From contig JBOZIK010000001.1 of the NCBI GenBank assembly GCA_051453625.1, positions 145,037,050 through 145,101,049 on the forward strand: 64,000 bases of DNA, in the 5' to 3' direction. Origin of the DNA: Welwitschia mirabilis. Its lineage: Eukaryota; Gnetophyta; Gnetopsida; Welwitschiales. Of this stretch, positions 49,664 through 60,949 are shown piece after piece. How positions within the stretch are numbered: the first letter of the stretch is position 1; the number at the start of each line of letters is the position of its first letter. Below the pieces are notes generated by a model that saw only the letters and a program-made list of their open reading frames with translations, was not told the DNA's origin and made no database searches. The translations under genes and the position numbers were made by a program.

Positions 49664-51050
49664 GATCCTGATTCACATCCATTTAGTTATCCATGTCTTG
49701 ATAGATTAGAAGTTGCTAGTGAGGCCATTAAAAACATTTTTAATCTTTTTTATGATTCACTTTATCCTTAAAGGTTATTAACCTAGTATCTTGAGCAATT
49801 ATTAGAAATTTACAAATCTACCTTTTATGATTTTATTGATAGAAAGCTATACTAACAAGGATATAATGGGATTCCCTTAAGAATGATTTTAGTTTCATCC
49901 TATGCTACTCTTAGGTTATTAATAGGTTGTCATCGTTTCCTTCATTCATGCTTCCTTGAGTTACCTAAATATGCCATTTATCTTCTAGCATTGGTTCAAA
50001 ACAAAGAAGTCTTATCCAATTATAGTTACAACATTCCCTCTAAAGTTCTCTCCTAATTAGATAGAGTCAAAAGAAACTCCCACATAACATATCTGACTTG
50101 TGGCAGAGTTTTAATTTCCCTCTTCTCTACTTATCAAGGTAAAGGATCTTTTGCAAATATTAGACAACTCTTTCTTTCTAAGGTATTGGTAATGAATCCT
50201 TTAAATCTACCATTACTCCATCCCCATAGCTTCCCACCTAGCTCTACCAAGAAGGAAGAAACCAAGGTGTCTCTACTTTTTTTCTCTCACAACAGAGTTA
50301 GTTCTTTCATAGTAAGATGCTATTTCATGTCTTTTATTTAGTTTGGTTTTGTTGATCATAACCAAACTTGTTTTATTATGATCGTCTAAATGGAACAACA
50401 AGAAGAATATCTAGCTGAAACTCCCAAATCTTCTTCATAAATAATAGGAAAAATGCTATAACCTCCTCATTCCATAATCCAAGAGATTAAGGATGACAAA
50501 GAAGAACCTTTTTGTTTAAGACATTTGTGTAAATGAAATGTCATGATAATAAAACCTTCATTTCCTTTATTATTTCTTGTTTATCTTTCATATATGTTTT
50601 ATTCTTACAACCCATCTCTCACCTACTTTACAAAATCATCAAAAGATATCTTTCCTCTTTCTCCTCTTTATGAGAAAGGAAATTTAAGCATGTATGAATA
50701 CTTGATTATTCATTCTTGTGGTAAAGTAAGTAATTTGTCAAGCCTACCTTCTCTTTTAGGACTAGACATTCCAAGTTTTTTTGAATTAGAAGATGATCAC
50801 TCTAATTGGAAGAGTGAATTTAATGGATTTTTGTAGGAAAATGACTTCTTAGTAATGCCTTCTATGGATCCTTCAAGATTTAGTGCTCTTACAAGAATTT
50901 GACCATCTATTTTGTTTACCACATCATATCCTTTCATATCTACTAACAATCCCGCTTTCATAGCACTACATACTTCCTTCTCTATTGCTTTTATTTCTGA
51001 TGTCAATAAAAGGCTTTTCTAACTAACTAAGCTCATTTTAAAGGCCCCAA
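49664..51050 (+). pseudogene. Long decayed ORF of unknown family
   Basis: One plus-strand frame (the second) can be read for about 460 codons with about ten stops. It includes a 97-codon open piece at 50543-50836 (starting MIIKPSFPLLFLVYLS). Readable pieces look like real protein: YPCLDRLEVASEAIKNIF, GYNGIPLRMILVSSYATL, YEYLIIHSCGKVSNLSSLP, GLDIPSFFELEDDHSNW. No retroelement or cellular domain is recognised. The reading frame is far longer than expected by chance in such AT-rich DNA. It may be a transposon-borne gene of element D or of another nested element. Confidence 0.45.
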
Positions 51051-51560
51051 AACTTATAGCTCGAATTAAGGATGAAAAAAGATTCAAGGTTCTTATTTCT
51101 ACTTAGGCTATCTAACAATTACATCTTGATGATATGTTTCAATATCAAGATTAGCGGTAGTAAAACTTCAAAGAGGAATGCTAGGATACAAGGTCAAGAA
51201 ACTTTTCTTCATATTATCTATTAGAAAAAACATGGAATCTTGTCTACTAAAATTTTGAATCAATCATAAATGAACTATCATCCATTGCATGAATTGACAC
51301 AAAATGCATTAGCTAGAAGCAACTGAAGTGACGCTCCAAGTTTTAAAGGCAAATTATTTCTTCTACTTATCCTATAAAACAAGGAATCTAATATTTTATA
51401 CTTAATCTAATAATAAAATTATTTCATTTATAGGTGAAGATGAATTCCCTTTGTTTGAATAATTAAGTTATCCAAAATAGAGTTATTCAATTAGAGGCAA
51501 GCTTAATAGAGTAGTTATAAAAGTACATTCATATTATCAATCTAGATCGCATTTGCAACA

Positions 51561-51820
51561 TGGTATTAGAGATGCTCTTCATGGTGAAGAAGAACCTTAT
51601 AACTTTGTATCACAAGAATTGGATGTCAAAGAAACATCTAGAGTCATCCATCCAATGTATTATGACATTGTTAAATCACTACTATAGTAAATATATAATA
51701 ATGAATTGTCTTCTTCGTGATGAAATAGATAGGGGAATTCTTCCTAACCCAGTTGAGCCTTTATGGGATGGATTTTGTTTACACACTCTTGAAGGTCATG
51801 AGAATTCTAACTGTGAGTAA
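51561..51820 (+). pseudogene. Possible primer-binding site and gag start
   Basis: A likely LTR end gcaaca (51560), with a TATA-like ttataaaag about 45 bp before it, is followed by tggtattagaga, a decayed TGGTATCAGAGC. An 86-codon open frame then starts at 51560 and ends with DEIDRGILPNPVEPLWDGF and a His/Cys-containing stretch. No domain is recognised; gag is a guess from position. Confidence 0.3.
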
Positions 51821-52001
51821 TGCAGCATACTCTTGATAAATCCCTAGGTGCATCTTTTGTGGAGTATTTTTATTTTCACATAAAATCTTTATCGTATTAC
51901 ATATTTCATTTATATTCTTAATGAAATTATCTTTCACTTTGCTTTATCTAGTTAACAAAAAAGTTTTGTAAAATGGATTAATTTTTATTTAGTATCAATT
52001 G

Positions 52002-53041
52002 TGATGAATTAACATCTTAACATTACTTCAATAGTTAAATTTAAATAAAATGATTAAAAGAAATAGTGTAAAAATATAAAAAAGCCATAAAATGTGTAAG
52101 TGATGAATTATTAACAAAGGACACATTAAATGAGGAAGGAAATTAATAACTTATTATTATTATTAAATGTTTCCTCTCTCTAATGTTGATCTTTGTCAAA
52201 GTGAAGGTCTGGTTAGATGGACTAGTTAGTAATGCTACATGCAAGATCCACTATTTGGGACCACTAGGGGGTCAAACTGGCTTTTTAAATATTAAGCCTA
52301 TTTTGTGTAAATTCCATGCATTGCCTTTAACTAAACTAGATAANNNNNNNNNNNNNNNNNNNNNNNNNNNNNNNNNNNNNNNNNNNNNNNNNNNNNNNNN
52401 NNNNNNNNNNNNNNNNNNNNNNNNNNNNNNNNNNNNNNNNNNNNNNNNNNNNNNNNNNNNNNNNNNNNNNNNNNNNNNNNNNNNNNNNNNNNNNNNNNNN
52501 NNNNNNNNNNNNNNNNNNNNNNNNNNNNNNNNNNNNNNNNNNNNNNNNNNNNNNNNNNNNNNNNNNNNNNNNNNNNNNNNNNNNNNNNNNNNNNNNNNNN
52601 NNNNNNNNNNNNNNNNNNNNNNNNNNNNNNNNNNNNNNNNNNNNNNNNNNNNNNNNNNNNNNNNNNNNNNNNNNNNNNNNNNNNNNNNNNNNNNNNNNNN
52701 NNNNNNNNNNNNNNNNNNNNNNNNNNNNNNNNNNNNNNNNNNNNNNNNNNNNNNNNNNNNNNNNNNNNNNNNNNNNNNNNNNNNNNNNNNNNNNNNNNNN
52801 NNNNNNNNNNNNNNAGGACATGAGGGGCTCTTCACCTCTTCCATAAGAGTGGTAACCCTTGGATAGCAATTATAACTTGCATTTAACTAATAAGTCTTAA
52901 CATTAATAAGTTTAATAAAATGTTTGATTCATTACTAATGACATGAAATATGTTCTAAAACTAATGATTAATCATTATTGCAAAACAACGTTCAAAAATG
53001 AATACAACACATAACAACCTTATTAACATTTGGATTTATAG
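52002..53041 (-). repeat. 5' LTR of gypsy C
   Basis: Homologous to 39064-39807 in the same orientation: shared blocks include cataaaatgtgtaa, acacattaaa.gagga, aactaa.aagtctta.catcaataa and attaacatttggattt. A 471-N gap (52344-52814) lies inside. The right border abuts cattg, the other half of the target duplication. Confidence 0.6.
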
Positions 53042-53046
53042 CATTG

Positions 53047-53410
53047 GATAGGCATAGAGTTTATTGGTCTGGGATCAAACCTTGTGGGATAACTTTGTTG
53101 CTATGATATTAGAGAAAGGGACTCTAAAATTAATAGAATGATGGCATAAAATACTAGTTGGCCCTAGCAAGTCAAAACAACATGTGTTGGATTGCGAATA
53201 TTAGGATTACCATCCTTTGTGAGGGTTTTGGTTAGTTTAACTAAGGTACCATCCACATTCCTCATGAGATCATATTCCATGAGTAAAGAAACAAATTGAA
53301 CATATCAAGATGCATTATTTGATGTTGTGAGCTTAAGGGGTAATTTGGTAGCCACATTTACAACTACAAGAGGTCATTGTTAAGGTTAAATGAGATTGTC
53401 GATGAAATGA
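53047..53410 (-). pseudogene. Copia B gag, N-terminal part
   Basis: The minus strand reads VVVNVATKLPLKLTTSNN, then FVSLLMEYDLMRNVDGTL, and GNPNIRNPTHVVL. This matches copia gag N-termini (xxLPLKLTxSNFxxWxxQF..LLxGYDLxGYVDGT..NPxxxxWxRQDQLLLHAI). Only three stops occur. A small indel near 53100 precedes a KLYAYP-like piece that ends at the gypsy C insertion point. The rest of this gag is at 38560-39058. Confidence 0.7.
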
Positions 53411-53491
53411 TTAGATGACAAGAAATTGTTTTAAAATATTTTCATGAGTCACTCATGATGGCAGTAGGGATCTTGATCTTATGAGAAAATT

Positions 53492-53503
53492 GCTCTAATG
53501 CCA
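53492..53503 (-). other. Primer-binding site of copia B
   Basis: The minus strand reads TGGCATTAGAGC, two transitions from TGGTATCAGAGC, lying between the gag start (53410) and the LTR remnant that begins at 53504. It fixes the direction of copia B as minus. Confidence 0.55.
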
Positions 53504-53700
53504 TGAAGAGAATAAGTGATGTAGAGTTTAATGAGAAAATTCTCATTTATTCATTTTGTTATTAGTATATATACATTTACCATAGAGAGAGATATTTTCT
53601 ACAACTTTTACATGTGAAAATACAACTATATATAGTTAGAACAAAAAGATATATTTTATTTTATGTGACCTTCACACGTTCACACATGAGAATACAACTA
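53504..53700 (-). repeat. Copia B 5' LTR, portion left of the Sirevirus
   Basis: LTR sequence directly next to the primer-binding site, beginning tgaagagaataagtgatg on the plus strand. It is broken at 53700 by insertion of the Sirevirus-like element and should resume at 63600, where related words occur (aacttttaca, aacacaattatat). Confidence 0.5.
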
Positions 53701-54790
53701 TGTTAGGATTGTTAGACACCCTATAGGTGGATGAATAGGGTGTTCATAAAAATATTTTTAAATCTAATTAATTTAGTTAATCAAAAAACTTAATTTGAAT
53801 ATTTCTTAAGCACACAAAACTGAAATGGTAAAGATAAATAGAAAAATTAACCAAAAGATAGTGTGCACCAAAGTTTATAGTGTTTTGACTATTCTTGCCT
53901 TCTTCACTCTTAAGGGATAGCAATGTGCTTTCACGTTTTGGTCCTCTTAGAACATCCTTCTCTAAGGACAGCTTACAATACCCTTCACGAAGGGTTAGAT
54001 TCAATACACTTTACATAAAGGTTACCTTGCTCACTTCAATGAACAACTACAAGATTTCAATCAAATGAAAGTCTGATGGAATAAATGCCCTCAGCATAGT
54101 ACATTAGTAAATCAAATTAATATCTCCATAAGTGGTGGATATCATAGTAAAGTATAGACCAGAAATTTACAATAGGATTAAGCTTATAGATTAGTTTAGA
54201 AGCAGGTAATTATAATAATGATTATTCAATATTTTATATAAAGGGTTATGACAATAGTTGTTGAAGCCTCAAATTTGAAACCCTAGCCATTTAACAAGCA
54301 ACCTTGATTATTAGCATCTTGAAGATAGTGTTTTGACATTTGTAAAGGTTAATTTTCTACTCTAATGTTTGCTTTTTTGAGGTATTTCATTCTTTAGCTC
54401 CAGACATATTGGTCATAATATTTAATATTTGTCAAGACTATGAAGTATCTTGAATGTCCCAGTAAGAAATCTAGACATCCCCATAATAATGACTAAGTAC
54501 AAGGGCAGGTGTCCTATCACAGGCTTTAGATGCCCTCATAGCTTTTTTTATGAATAATGTTAGACATCCTAGTTAAGTTCTTTGACATCCCCGTACATTC
54601 TCTGTGCACAGGGCTGGATGTCCTCATTTTAGAACTTAGACATTCCCATATAAATTGTCGCTTACCAGGCTGAACATCTTAAAGAAATATTGGATGTTTT
54701 AGTTGGCACAACATTAGATATCTTAATTTTATCTCAACTTCGTGGATGAAAGAGGACTTTGAACATAATTGAAACTTAGATTATTCTATA
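53701..54790 (-). repeat. 3' LTR of the Sirevirus-like element
   Basis: 1090 bp on the plus strand from tgttagga to ..ttctata (the expected terminal CA has become TA). It aligns end to end with 62502-63594. In a 125-bp stretch compared by eye about a fifth of the positions differ, mostly C/T and A/G, so the insertion is old. The array of gacatcc/ggatgtc motifs is at 54415-54725. Confidence 0.85.
54415..54725. repeat. GGATGTCC/GACATCCC motif array in the 3' LTR
   Basis: About a dozen copies of an 8-9 bp word in alternating orientation, spaced 20-35 bp: gaatgtccc, gacatcccc, ggtgtccta, gatgccctc, gacatccta, gacatcccc, ggatgtcct, gacattccc, gaacatctt, ggatgtttt and gatatctta. Sirevirus LTRs are known for repeated palindromic words in U3; this looks like this element's version. 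Confidence 0.75.
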
Positions 54791-54806
54791 ATCTTCACCT
54801 TTTTAA
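54791..54806 (-). other. Polypurine tract next to the 3' LTR
   Basis: The minus strand reads ttaaaaaggtgaagat right before the 3' LTR, preceded by atcatca. This is a decayed form of the copia tract TCATCATTAAAAAGGGGGAGAT that primes plus-strand synthesis. Confidence 0.65.
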
Positions 54807-55099
54807 TGATGATAACTATTTTCAGGAGATTAAAGCTGGAGGGGTTGATTACTCCCTCTAAATTTGTACTCTTAGATTAACTTATAACCTATACAATTAA
54901 CTCAATAAAAAATAGTCTTTATAGATAATTTAATGTAGTAGTGTTTGATAATATTTGTTAAGAAAAAACGAATAATATTTAAGTAATAACTAATATTCTA
55001 AAGTTGATATAAACTAGCATTATAATATCTAAGTAGAGCACAAATACACTTACTAATAATTGAATATTAGATAGGCAAATTAGTTAAGCTAATAATCTA

Positions 55100-55130
55100 A
55101 ATATATTCTCCTCCTTTGTCATTATTAAAA
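55100..55130 (-). other. Second polypurine-like tract
   Basis: The minus strand reads tttttaataatgacaaaggaggag, closely matching the AATGACAAAGGGGGAGAA type. Another purine run (ttagagggagtaatc on the minus strand) lies near 54866-54880. Several polypurine tracts before the 3' LTR are a Sirevirus trait. Confidence 0.5.
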
Positions 55131-55499
55131 AATAAAAATTTAACACATTGAAGAGAATTTGAGAGAAAATAAAAAGGATTTCATTACTCGTCAAAAAGAT
55201 TACATAAGAGGAGATTTTGAGAGTACAAAAAAAAGTACAAAATATATATCATAAAGTACAAAAATAGATCATGAGAAAGAGGATAACTAAGAGGAAGAGT
55301 CATCATGCTCTAATTCTTCAGCCTATTATTCTTCTTCATCTAATCCTGGTGGACTTTCAAGGTTATATGAAAATAGTCCAAATACTATTTTGTCCACTTT
55401 CTTGTGCAATTTATATGCTATTTTTTAGGGTTGTTAAGGCATTTCTTTCACTTCTAGAATGGTCTTTATGAGATCTTCACTGCTTACTTGATATGTACT

Positions 55500-56400
55500 G
55501 GTGCTTTCCTCTATTCTTTGTTTCTTCCTTGGAGGAGGAGTAGGACCAATGATATCAAAGAAAATATTCATCCTTTTTAATGAGTGGAGGCTAAGTGGTT
55601 TTGACACTTTTACTAGTTCCTCATCCCTTTGAATAAAATACTAATGTTTTTTAAGTATAACAGTAATTAGGCCACCACATGGTAAAATACTATAACCAGC
55701 ACTAATAAACTGATTCATGTAAAACATAATGAATTTACATAAATTAATCCAAACTTTAGTGTCAAGACAACATAAAATTTATGCACACAATGGAGACACT
55801 TCATCTTCATGACGAAGCTTAGGCACTAGATTGTGTGTAGAAATCTAAAAAAATATTTTATAAAATGGTTTTAATTTATTTTTGGGGATGCTAGCTCTCC
55901 AGTGAATATTTAACTCATATAGCTTTATTGTTAAAACTTCTAATTAAACTACTACTTTAAATAAATAATAAAAGTTATTTCTCTAAACAATCCTTTATTA
56001 GGATAGCTTGAGACTAAAGAAATGGATTCTAAGTTTACATATACTCATCTTTTATATAATTTTGTAGTAAAAACCCAATCTATAGGATTAAAGAGATCAT
56101 TACAATAAAATAGATGTATCATTCTAGTAGACGCATGAGTGTCTAGATCCAATGCATATAACAATACTTGTTATTTAAACTTTTATAATATTCTGACCTC
56201 ATATCTAAAAAAAATTCATATTCAATTGTCCTTTCTAGTATAATAGTTCTTTTTGAGAAATCACCAAAGTAGGGTTTTCTATGTTTTAAAGTCAGGAACC
56301 ACTCTTATTTAGATTCAGGCTCATTACCTTTTCTAGAAACACCAAGCTTAGTTCTAATCATGATAACTCGAGAGAGAACTTAAAGGAACTTACAAGAGAA
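55500..56400 (-). pseudogene. Extra third ORF (plant transposon protein type)
   Basis: Downstream of RNase H the minus strand carries a broken frame whose pieces include RKPYFGDFSKRTIILERTIE (about 56280-56221) and WINLCKFIMFYMNQFI, then YSILPCGGLITVIL (55780-55670). The second part matches the 'putative plant transposon protein' domain, where the family has a helix followed by LPYGxLITxIL. It sits where Sireviruses place an additional, sometimes envelope-like, ORF. Its function is unknown. Several stops and frameshifts are present. Confidence 0.5.
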
Positions 56401-56489
56401 AGTTAAGTAAAGGAAATGAGGGGAAGGTTTAAATTCAAGCTCAAAAGATAGCATGGACACCTACGTAGGGTTACATTCACATTAAAGTA

Positions 56490-56670
56490 TGGATGTTTGG
56501 ATTTTGCAGAGCCGACATCCAGGTTATAACATAAAGATTTACTTTTCTAAAGAAGAATGGATGTTCAAATGAAAAGAACAAGATGTCTAAATTATAACTA
56601 GACTTGGGACATCTAGACATGATGCTGGGACATCTAGGTATAGAAAAGAAGATAAGTAAAGATGTCACCT
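56490..56670. repeat. Internal copy of the gacatc/gatgtc motif array
   Basis: Seven to eight copies of the LTR motif outside the LTR, between RNase H and the third ORF: ggatgtttgg, gccgacatcc, ggatgttc, agatgtct, ggacatcta, agacatga, ggacatcta and agatgtcac. The 63-codon minus frame here is rich in RCP and S words for that reason. Confidence 0.6.
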
Positions 56671-56791
56671 AGAATAATTGACCACTTAATTTGTAGATTA
56701 ACACTGTTTGGAGAACAGAGTATTAATTCAAAATTTATTAAGAGGAGAGACAAGCCCATATACCTAAAATTCTCCTAATATGGAAAAATCC

Positions 56792-57295
56792 CTATTCATT
56801 TAGTCCTTTAATTATTACATTACCTATTTGATCATAAGTTGGCATATGTTCTAATATTATTATATTATTTTCGATTTGCTCCCTAATGAAGTTATGTGTA
56901 ATGTTAATGTGATTTATTCTTGAGTGTTGAACTGGATTCTTGGTGATGTTTATAGTACTTGTGTTGTCATAGAATTGCTTTATTAAATTTATTTTTACTC
57001 TGAAGTCAATGAGCATCTACTTCATCCATAAGAGTTAAGTATAATAAGCTCCCATAGCAATTTATTTGACTTCAGTTATTGATAAATATGTTCTGTTTTA
57101 CTTTCTATTTAACAAAGATACTAGGTAGTTTCCCATGTAAAAATCAGCACCACTTGTACTTTTTCTATCATCTACACACCTAGCCTAATCAACATCACTA
57201 TATCTTAATAAATCAATAGCAGTATCATATAGATACCAAAGGATGAAATGTTGAGTATTCTTTAAATATTTTAAGATTCTTTTAACACAAATTAG
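56792..57295 (-). pseudogene. Sirevirus RNase H remnant
   Basis: From the gap leftward: RILKYLKNTQHFILWY and DLLRYSDVD (family RIFRYLKGTxxxGLWY..GYSDAD with a catalytic Asp), DDRKSTSGADFYMGNYLVS, then YDNTSTINITKNPVQHSRIN and FIREQIENN..LEHMPT. The domain order is complete and only a few stops interrupt it. RNase H removes the RNA template during reverse transcription. Confidence 0.8.
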
Positions 57296-57960
57296 NNNNN
57301 NNNNNNNNNNNNNNNNNNNNNNNNNNNNNNNNNNNNNNNNNNNNNNNNNNNNNNNNNNNNNNNNNNNNNNNNNNNNNNNNNNNNNNNNNNNNNNNNNNNN
57401 NNNNNNNNNNNNNNNNNNNNNNNNNNNNNNNNNNNNNNNNNNNNNNNNNNNNNNNNNNNNNNNNNNNNNNNNNNNNNNNNNNNNNNNNNNNNNNNNNNNN
57501 NNNNNNNNNNNNNNNNNNNNNNNNNNNNNNNNNNNNNNNNNNNNNNNNNNNNNNNNNNNNNNNNNNNNNNNNNNNNNNNNNNNNNNNNNNNNNNNNNNNN
57601 NNNNNNNNNNNNNNNNNNNNNNNNNNNNNNNNNNNNNNNNNNNNNNNNNNNNNNNNNNNNNNNNNNNNNNNNNNNNNNNNNNNNNNNNNNNNNNNNNNNN
57701 NNNNNNNNNNNNNNNNNNNNNNNNNNNNNNNNNNNNNNNNNNNNNNNNNNNNNNNNNNNNNNNNNNNNNNNNNNNNNNNNNNNNNNNNNNNNNNNNNNNN
57801 NNNNNNNNNNNNNNNNNNNNNNNNNNNNNNNNNNNNNNNNNNNNNNNNNNNNNNNNNNNNNNNNNNNNNNNNNNNNNNNNNNNNNNNNNNNNNNNNNNNN
57901 NNNNNNNNNNNNNNNNNNNNNNNNNNNNNNNNNNNNNNNNNNNNNNNNNNNNNNNNNNNN

Positions 57961-58930
57961 CTTTAAATAGATTTTGATCTATTTTCTTTTCAGTTTCATC
58001 TTTATCGATCTTTACATTTGTAGAGAGCGGATTTCTTGCATCTTTAGCATTTATCACATCATACTTTTTTAAAATGTCTTGAATAGGCTTGGTTTCACTA
58101 ATAAATATTCCATTATTTTTTAATTTTATTTTTAGTCCTAATAAAAATTTTAACTCACCTACCATGCTTATTTCAAATTCATTTTGTATAATTTTAGTAA
58201 ATGTTTTGACAAGAAAAGTTTTGGTAGAGCCAAAGACTATGTCATTAACATATATTTGAGCTAACAACATTTCATTTTCTTTACGTTTGATGAATAAAGT
58301 TGGATTAGTATTTCCTTTACTAAAATCATTAGACACTGGAAAATAGTTTAACTTTCCAAACTAAGCTCTAAGAGCTTGCTTTAATTCATACAAAGCCTTA
58401 TTTAGGCTAAACACATGGTCTAGAAATTTTGGATCTGTGAATCTAGGGGATCAAGCTATATAGACTTCTTTATTAATATAACCATTCAAAAAGGCACTCT
58501 TAATGTTCATCTGAAAAATTTTAATCCTATGATAGCATGCAAATACAAGAAGCATTTGAATGGCTTCTAATTGAGTAATAGTGGCAAATTTTTCTTCCCA
58601 TAATCTATTCCTTCTTTTTGGCTATATCTTTAGTAACCAAACGAGCTTTGTTTTAAATGATCTTGTAGTTCTCATCTCTCTTATGTTTGAACAATGATTT
58701 AGTTCCAATAATAAGTTTGAATTTAGGAGGAGGAACTAAATTCCATACTTTGTTTTTATAAACCTACTTTAACTCTTATTGCATTGCTATCATCTAATCA
58801 TTATCCTTTTTAGCCTGTTATAAATTCCTGGGTTTTAGACAAAATAGAAAGTAAAGTAGACTATGGCTAATGTGCTTTCCACTTCTAGTGGTTATTCCTT
58901 AATCAGGATCACTCACAATAACATCTTAAG
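57961..58930 (-). pseudogene. Sirevirus reverse transcriptase remnant
   Basis: The minus strand begins with a SDPD..GITTRS-like linker (58917 area), then FSLNKALYELKQALRA, TLFIKRKENEMLLAQIYVND and IVFGSTKTF, EFEISMVGELKFLLGLKI and GIFISETKPIQDILKKY. The catalytic YVDD is YVND (58241-58252), a G-to-A change that removes one metal-binding Asp. The 383-codon frame 57185-58336 continues across 665 Ns into RNase H. Confidence 0.8.
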
Positions 58931-58946
58931 GGTGATCTCCCTTAGT

Positions 58947-60000
58947 TCATTGAGGAAGGGTATAATACAAGTAGATTTCTTCCTTATCTTGACAAGTACC
59001 TGAGGTGGAAGGTTGATATTTGTGAGTAGAAGGTTTAAGAAAGATATTAATATGATTATAATTATTTAAGGAAGTATGATCACAAGAGTTATCGATCTTT
59101 ACATGGGCTGATTCTTTCATTTTACATGACGCTTTGTTCAAGACCCTATAAGCTTTGCTTACTAATGAGTATCCTAGAAATATGCCATTATTAGATTTTG
59201 ATTCAAATTTACTTGTGGGATATTTATCCTTTAAAATAGCACATTTACTATTAAAGATCTTTAAATGGCTTACATTAGGTTTTTTTTCTATATAAAACAT
59301 TATAAGCGATTTTCTTGGTACTTGATCTAAGAAAAAATCTATTTGAAACATGACATGCTATGTTCACCACTTTTGCCCAAACATGATGAGGAATAGAGTA
59401 CTCATTAATCATCGTTCTAGCTATTTCAATTATAATACTCAATTATTTCTTTCAGCTACACCATTTTATTAAGGAGTATAATGAGCTGAATATTGATGGG
59501 AAATCCTATTGGCACAATAAAACTCATCAAATTTTGCATTATTAAATTCTTCTCCTTTATCAAATCATATGGTTTTGATGGGTTTGTTTTGTTCTTTCTG
59601 AATTTTCTTTTTAATCTTTACAAACATGTTAAAAGATTCATCTTTATAGATTAAGAATCCTACCCAAAAAAATCTAGACAAGTCATCCACCATGACCAAA
59701 AAATATTTTCTTCTTTTAATGCTTCTAGTTTAAAATGGATCTACCAAATTCATGTGAATTAATTCTAGAGATTTAGAGGTAGAAAAATCCCTTTTCTTTG
59801 GAAAACTTAATTTTACTAATTTTTCTTTCAAACAAGATTCACACACTTTGGCTTGATTAACATTTAGCTTAGGAACATCTCTTACTATTTCTTTGGATGA
59901 GATGACCTTTAAATCTTTTAAGTCATATGACTAATCTTCAATGCCAAAGAGTAACTTCATTTTCTTGGGCTAAATAACATCCTTCTGTTGATTTAACATT
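58947..60000 (-). pseudogene. Sirevirus integrase remnant
   Basis: In order on the minus strand: a CESCLKEK zinc-site piece (near 59840), LELIHMNLVDPF (family HMDLFGP, first catalytic Asp now Asn), VMVDDLSRFFWVGFL, FDKGEEFNN (second Asp), NGVAERNN (catalytic Glu), then the C-terminal PNVSHLKIFNSKCAILK, GIFLGYSLVSKAYRVLN (open frame 58947-59351). It inserts element cDNA; here it is dead. Confidence 0.8.
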
Positions 60001-60350
60001 GCTTCCAAGCACATACATGCATTTAGACCTATGACTAGTGAGTACTTCTTAGTAAGTAATGCTGTTGGAAATGACACATTTGTCTTTATAAAAAGAGATA
60101 ATATTACCTCTATAACATATTTAAGAAATACTTAACAAGTTATGCTTAAGACCTTCTACTAGATACACATCATTTATTCTTGGATAATATTTAGTTATAG
60201 TAATAGATCCCTTTCCAACAATGTGACCTTTACTATGGTCTCTAAAGATGACTTCACTACCATCATAATCTTGAAATAAGACCCACAGACTATTGTTGTC
60301 TATTATATGTCTAGAACATCCACTGTCTAAGTACTATTTGATCTTTTCTT
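60000..60350 (-). pseudogene. Sirevirus protease and pre-integrase region
   Basis: The minus strand reads YLDSGCSRHIIDNN (about 60333-60290) with the aspartic-protease D-S-G intact, then KGHIVGKGSITITKYYPRIN and LVEGLKHNLLSIS, the GAG-pre-integrase signature. Confidence 0.75.
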
Positions 60351-60949
60351 ATTCTTTAAAAATAACATGTGCAAATAGAGATGTAATATGACCTTTTTAA
60401 CCCATTTCTTATAGATTTGTCTTCTAGGAGAATTTTGGTCTAATGAGATTTTTCTAATTAATTTGAAATTATTATTAGGATAACCAAAGTAAGATGATTT
60501 TTTATAAGGATAGTTGAATTAAATGTGTCTATGACTGCTACAGTAAAAACACGTTAGACTAGTTCTTTCAAAAGATTGATATTGAGTACCATGATCAAAA
60601 GAGTAGAAGGTAGAAGTTTTACTAGGAGGACTACCTAATCTGGATTTATCAAGAGGGGATCATCCTATTTGTAATAGTTTATTTAAATTACTCTTTTCTT
60701 GAGTTAAGTAGATAGCTATAAATCTAACATCTTCTAATTCTTTAAAGACTCAATTTTCAAATTTGCATTTTTCAAATAGCATTCAAGTTTTTTTGTTGAT
60801 TTTTTATACAACACATTTTCCTTCCCTAAATCTAGACTAATGAATATATATTTTCATAAGCTTTGAATAATTCTTTATGGTTGAAATATGAATTGTCATG
60901 TTCTTCAAAAGCATTTTTGGATTCTCCAGTATTAAAAAACCTTCATCAT

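Larger units (their letters stand above)
39064..53041 (-). mobile_element. Ty3/gypsy element C inserted in copia B gag
   Basis: Two related LTRs in the same orientation bound this element: 39064-39807 (3' LTR) and 52002-53041 (5' LTR). It is flanked by a 5-bp target duplication, catta at 39059-39063 and cattg at 53042-53046, one transition apart. A polypurine tract (aagggaatgag on the minus strand) sits next to the 3' LTR. Coding remnants on the minus strand are gag (about 43573-42640), protease (42450-42160), RT (41830-41690) and integrase (40960-40300). The stretch 43.6-52.0 kb holds further insertions, so the original element was much shorter than 14 kb. Confidence 0.65.
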
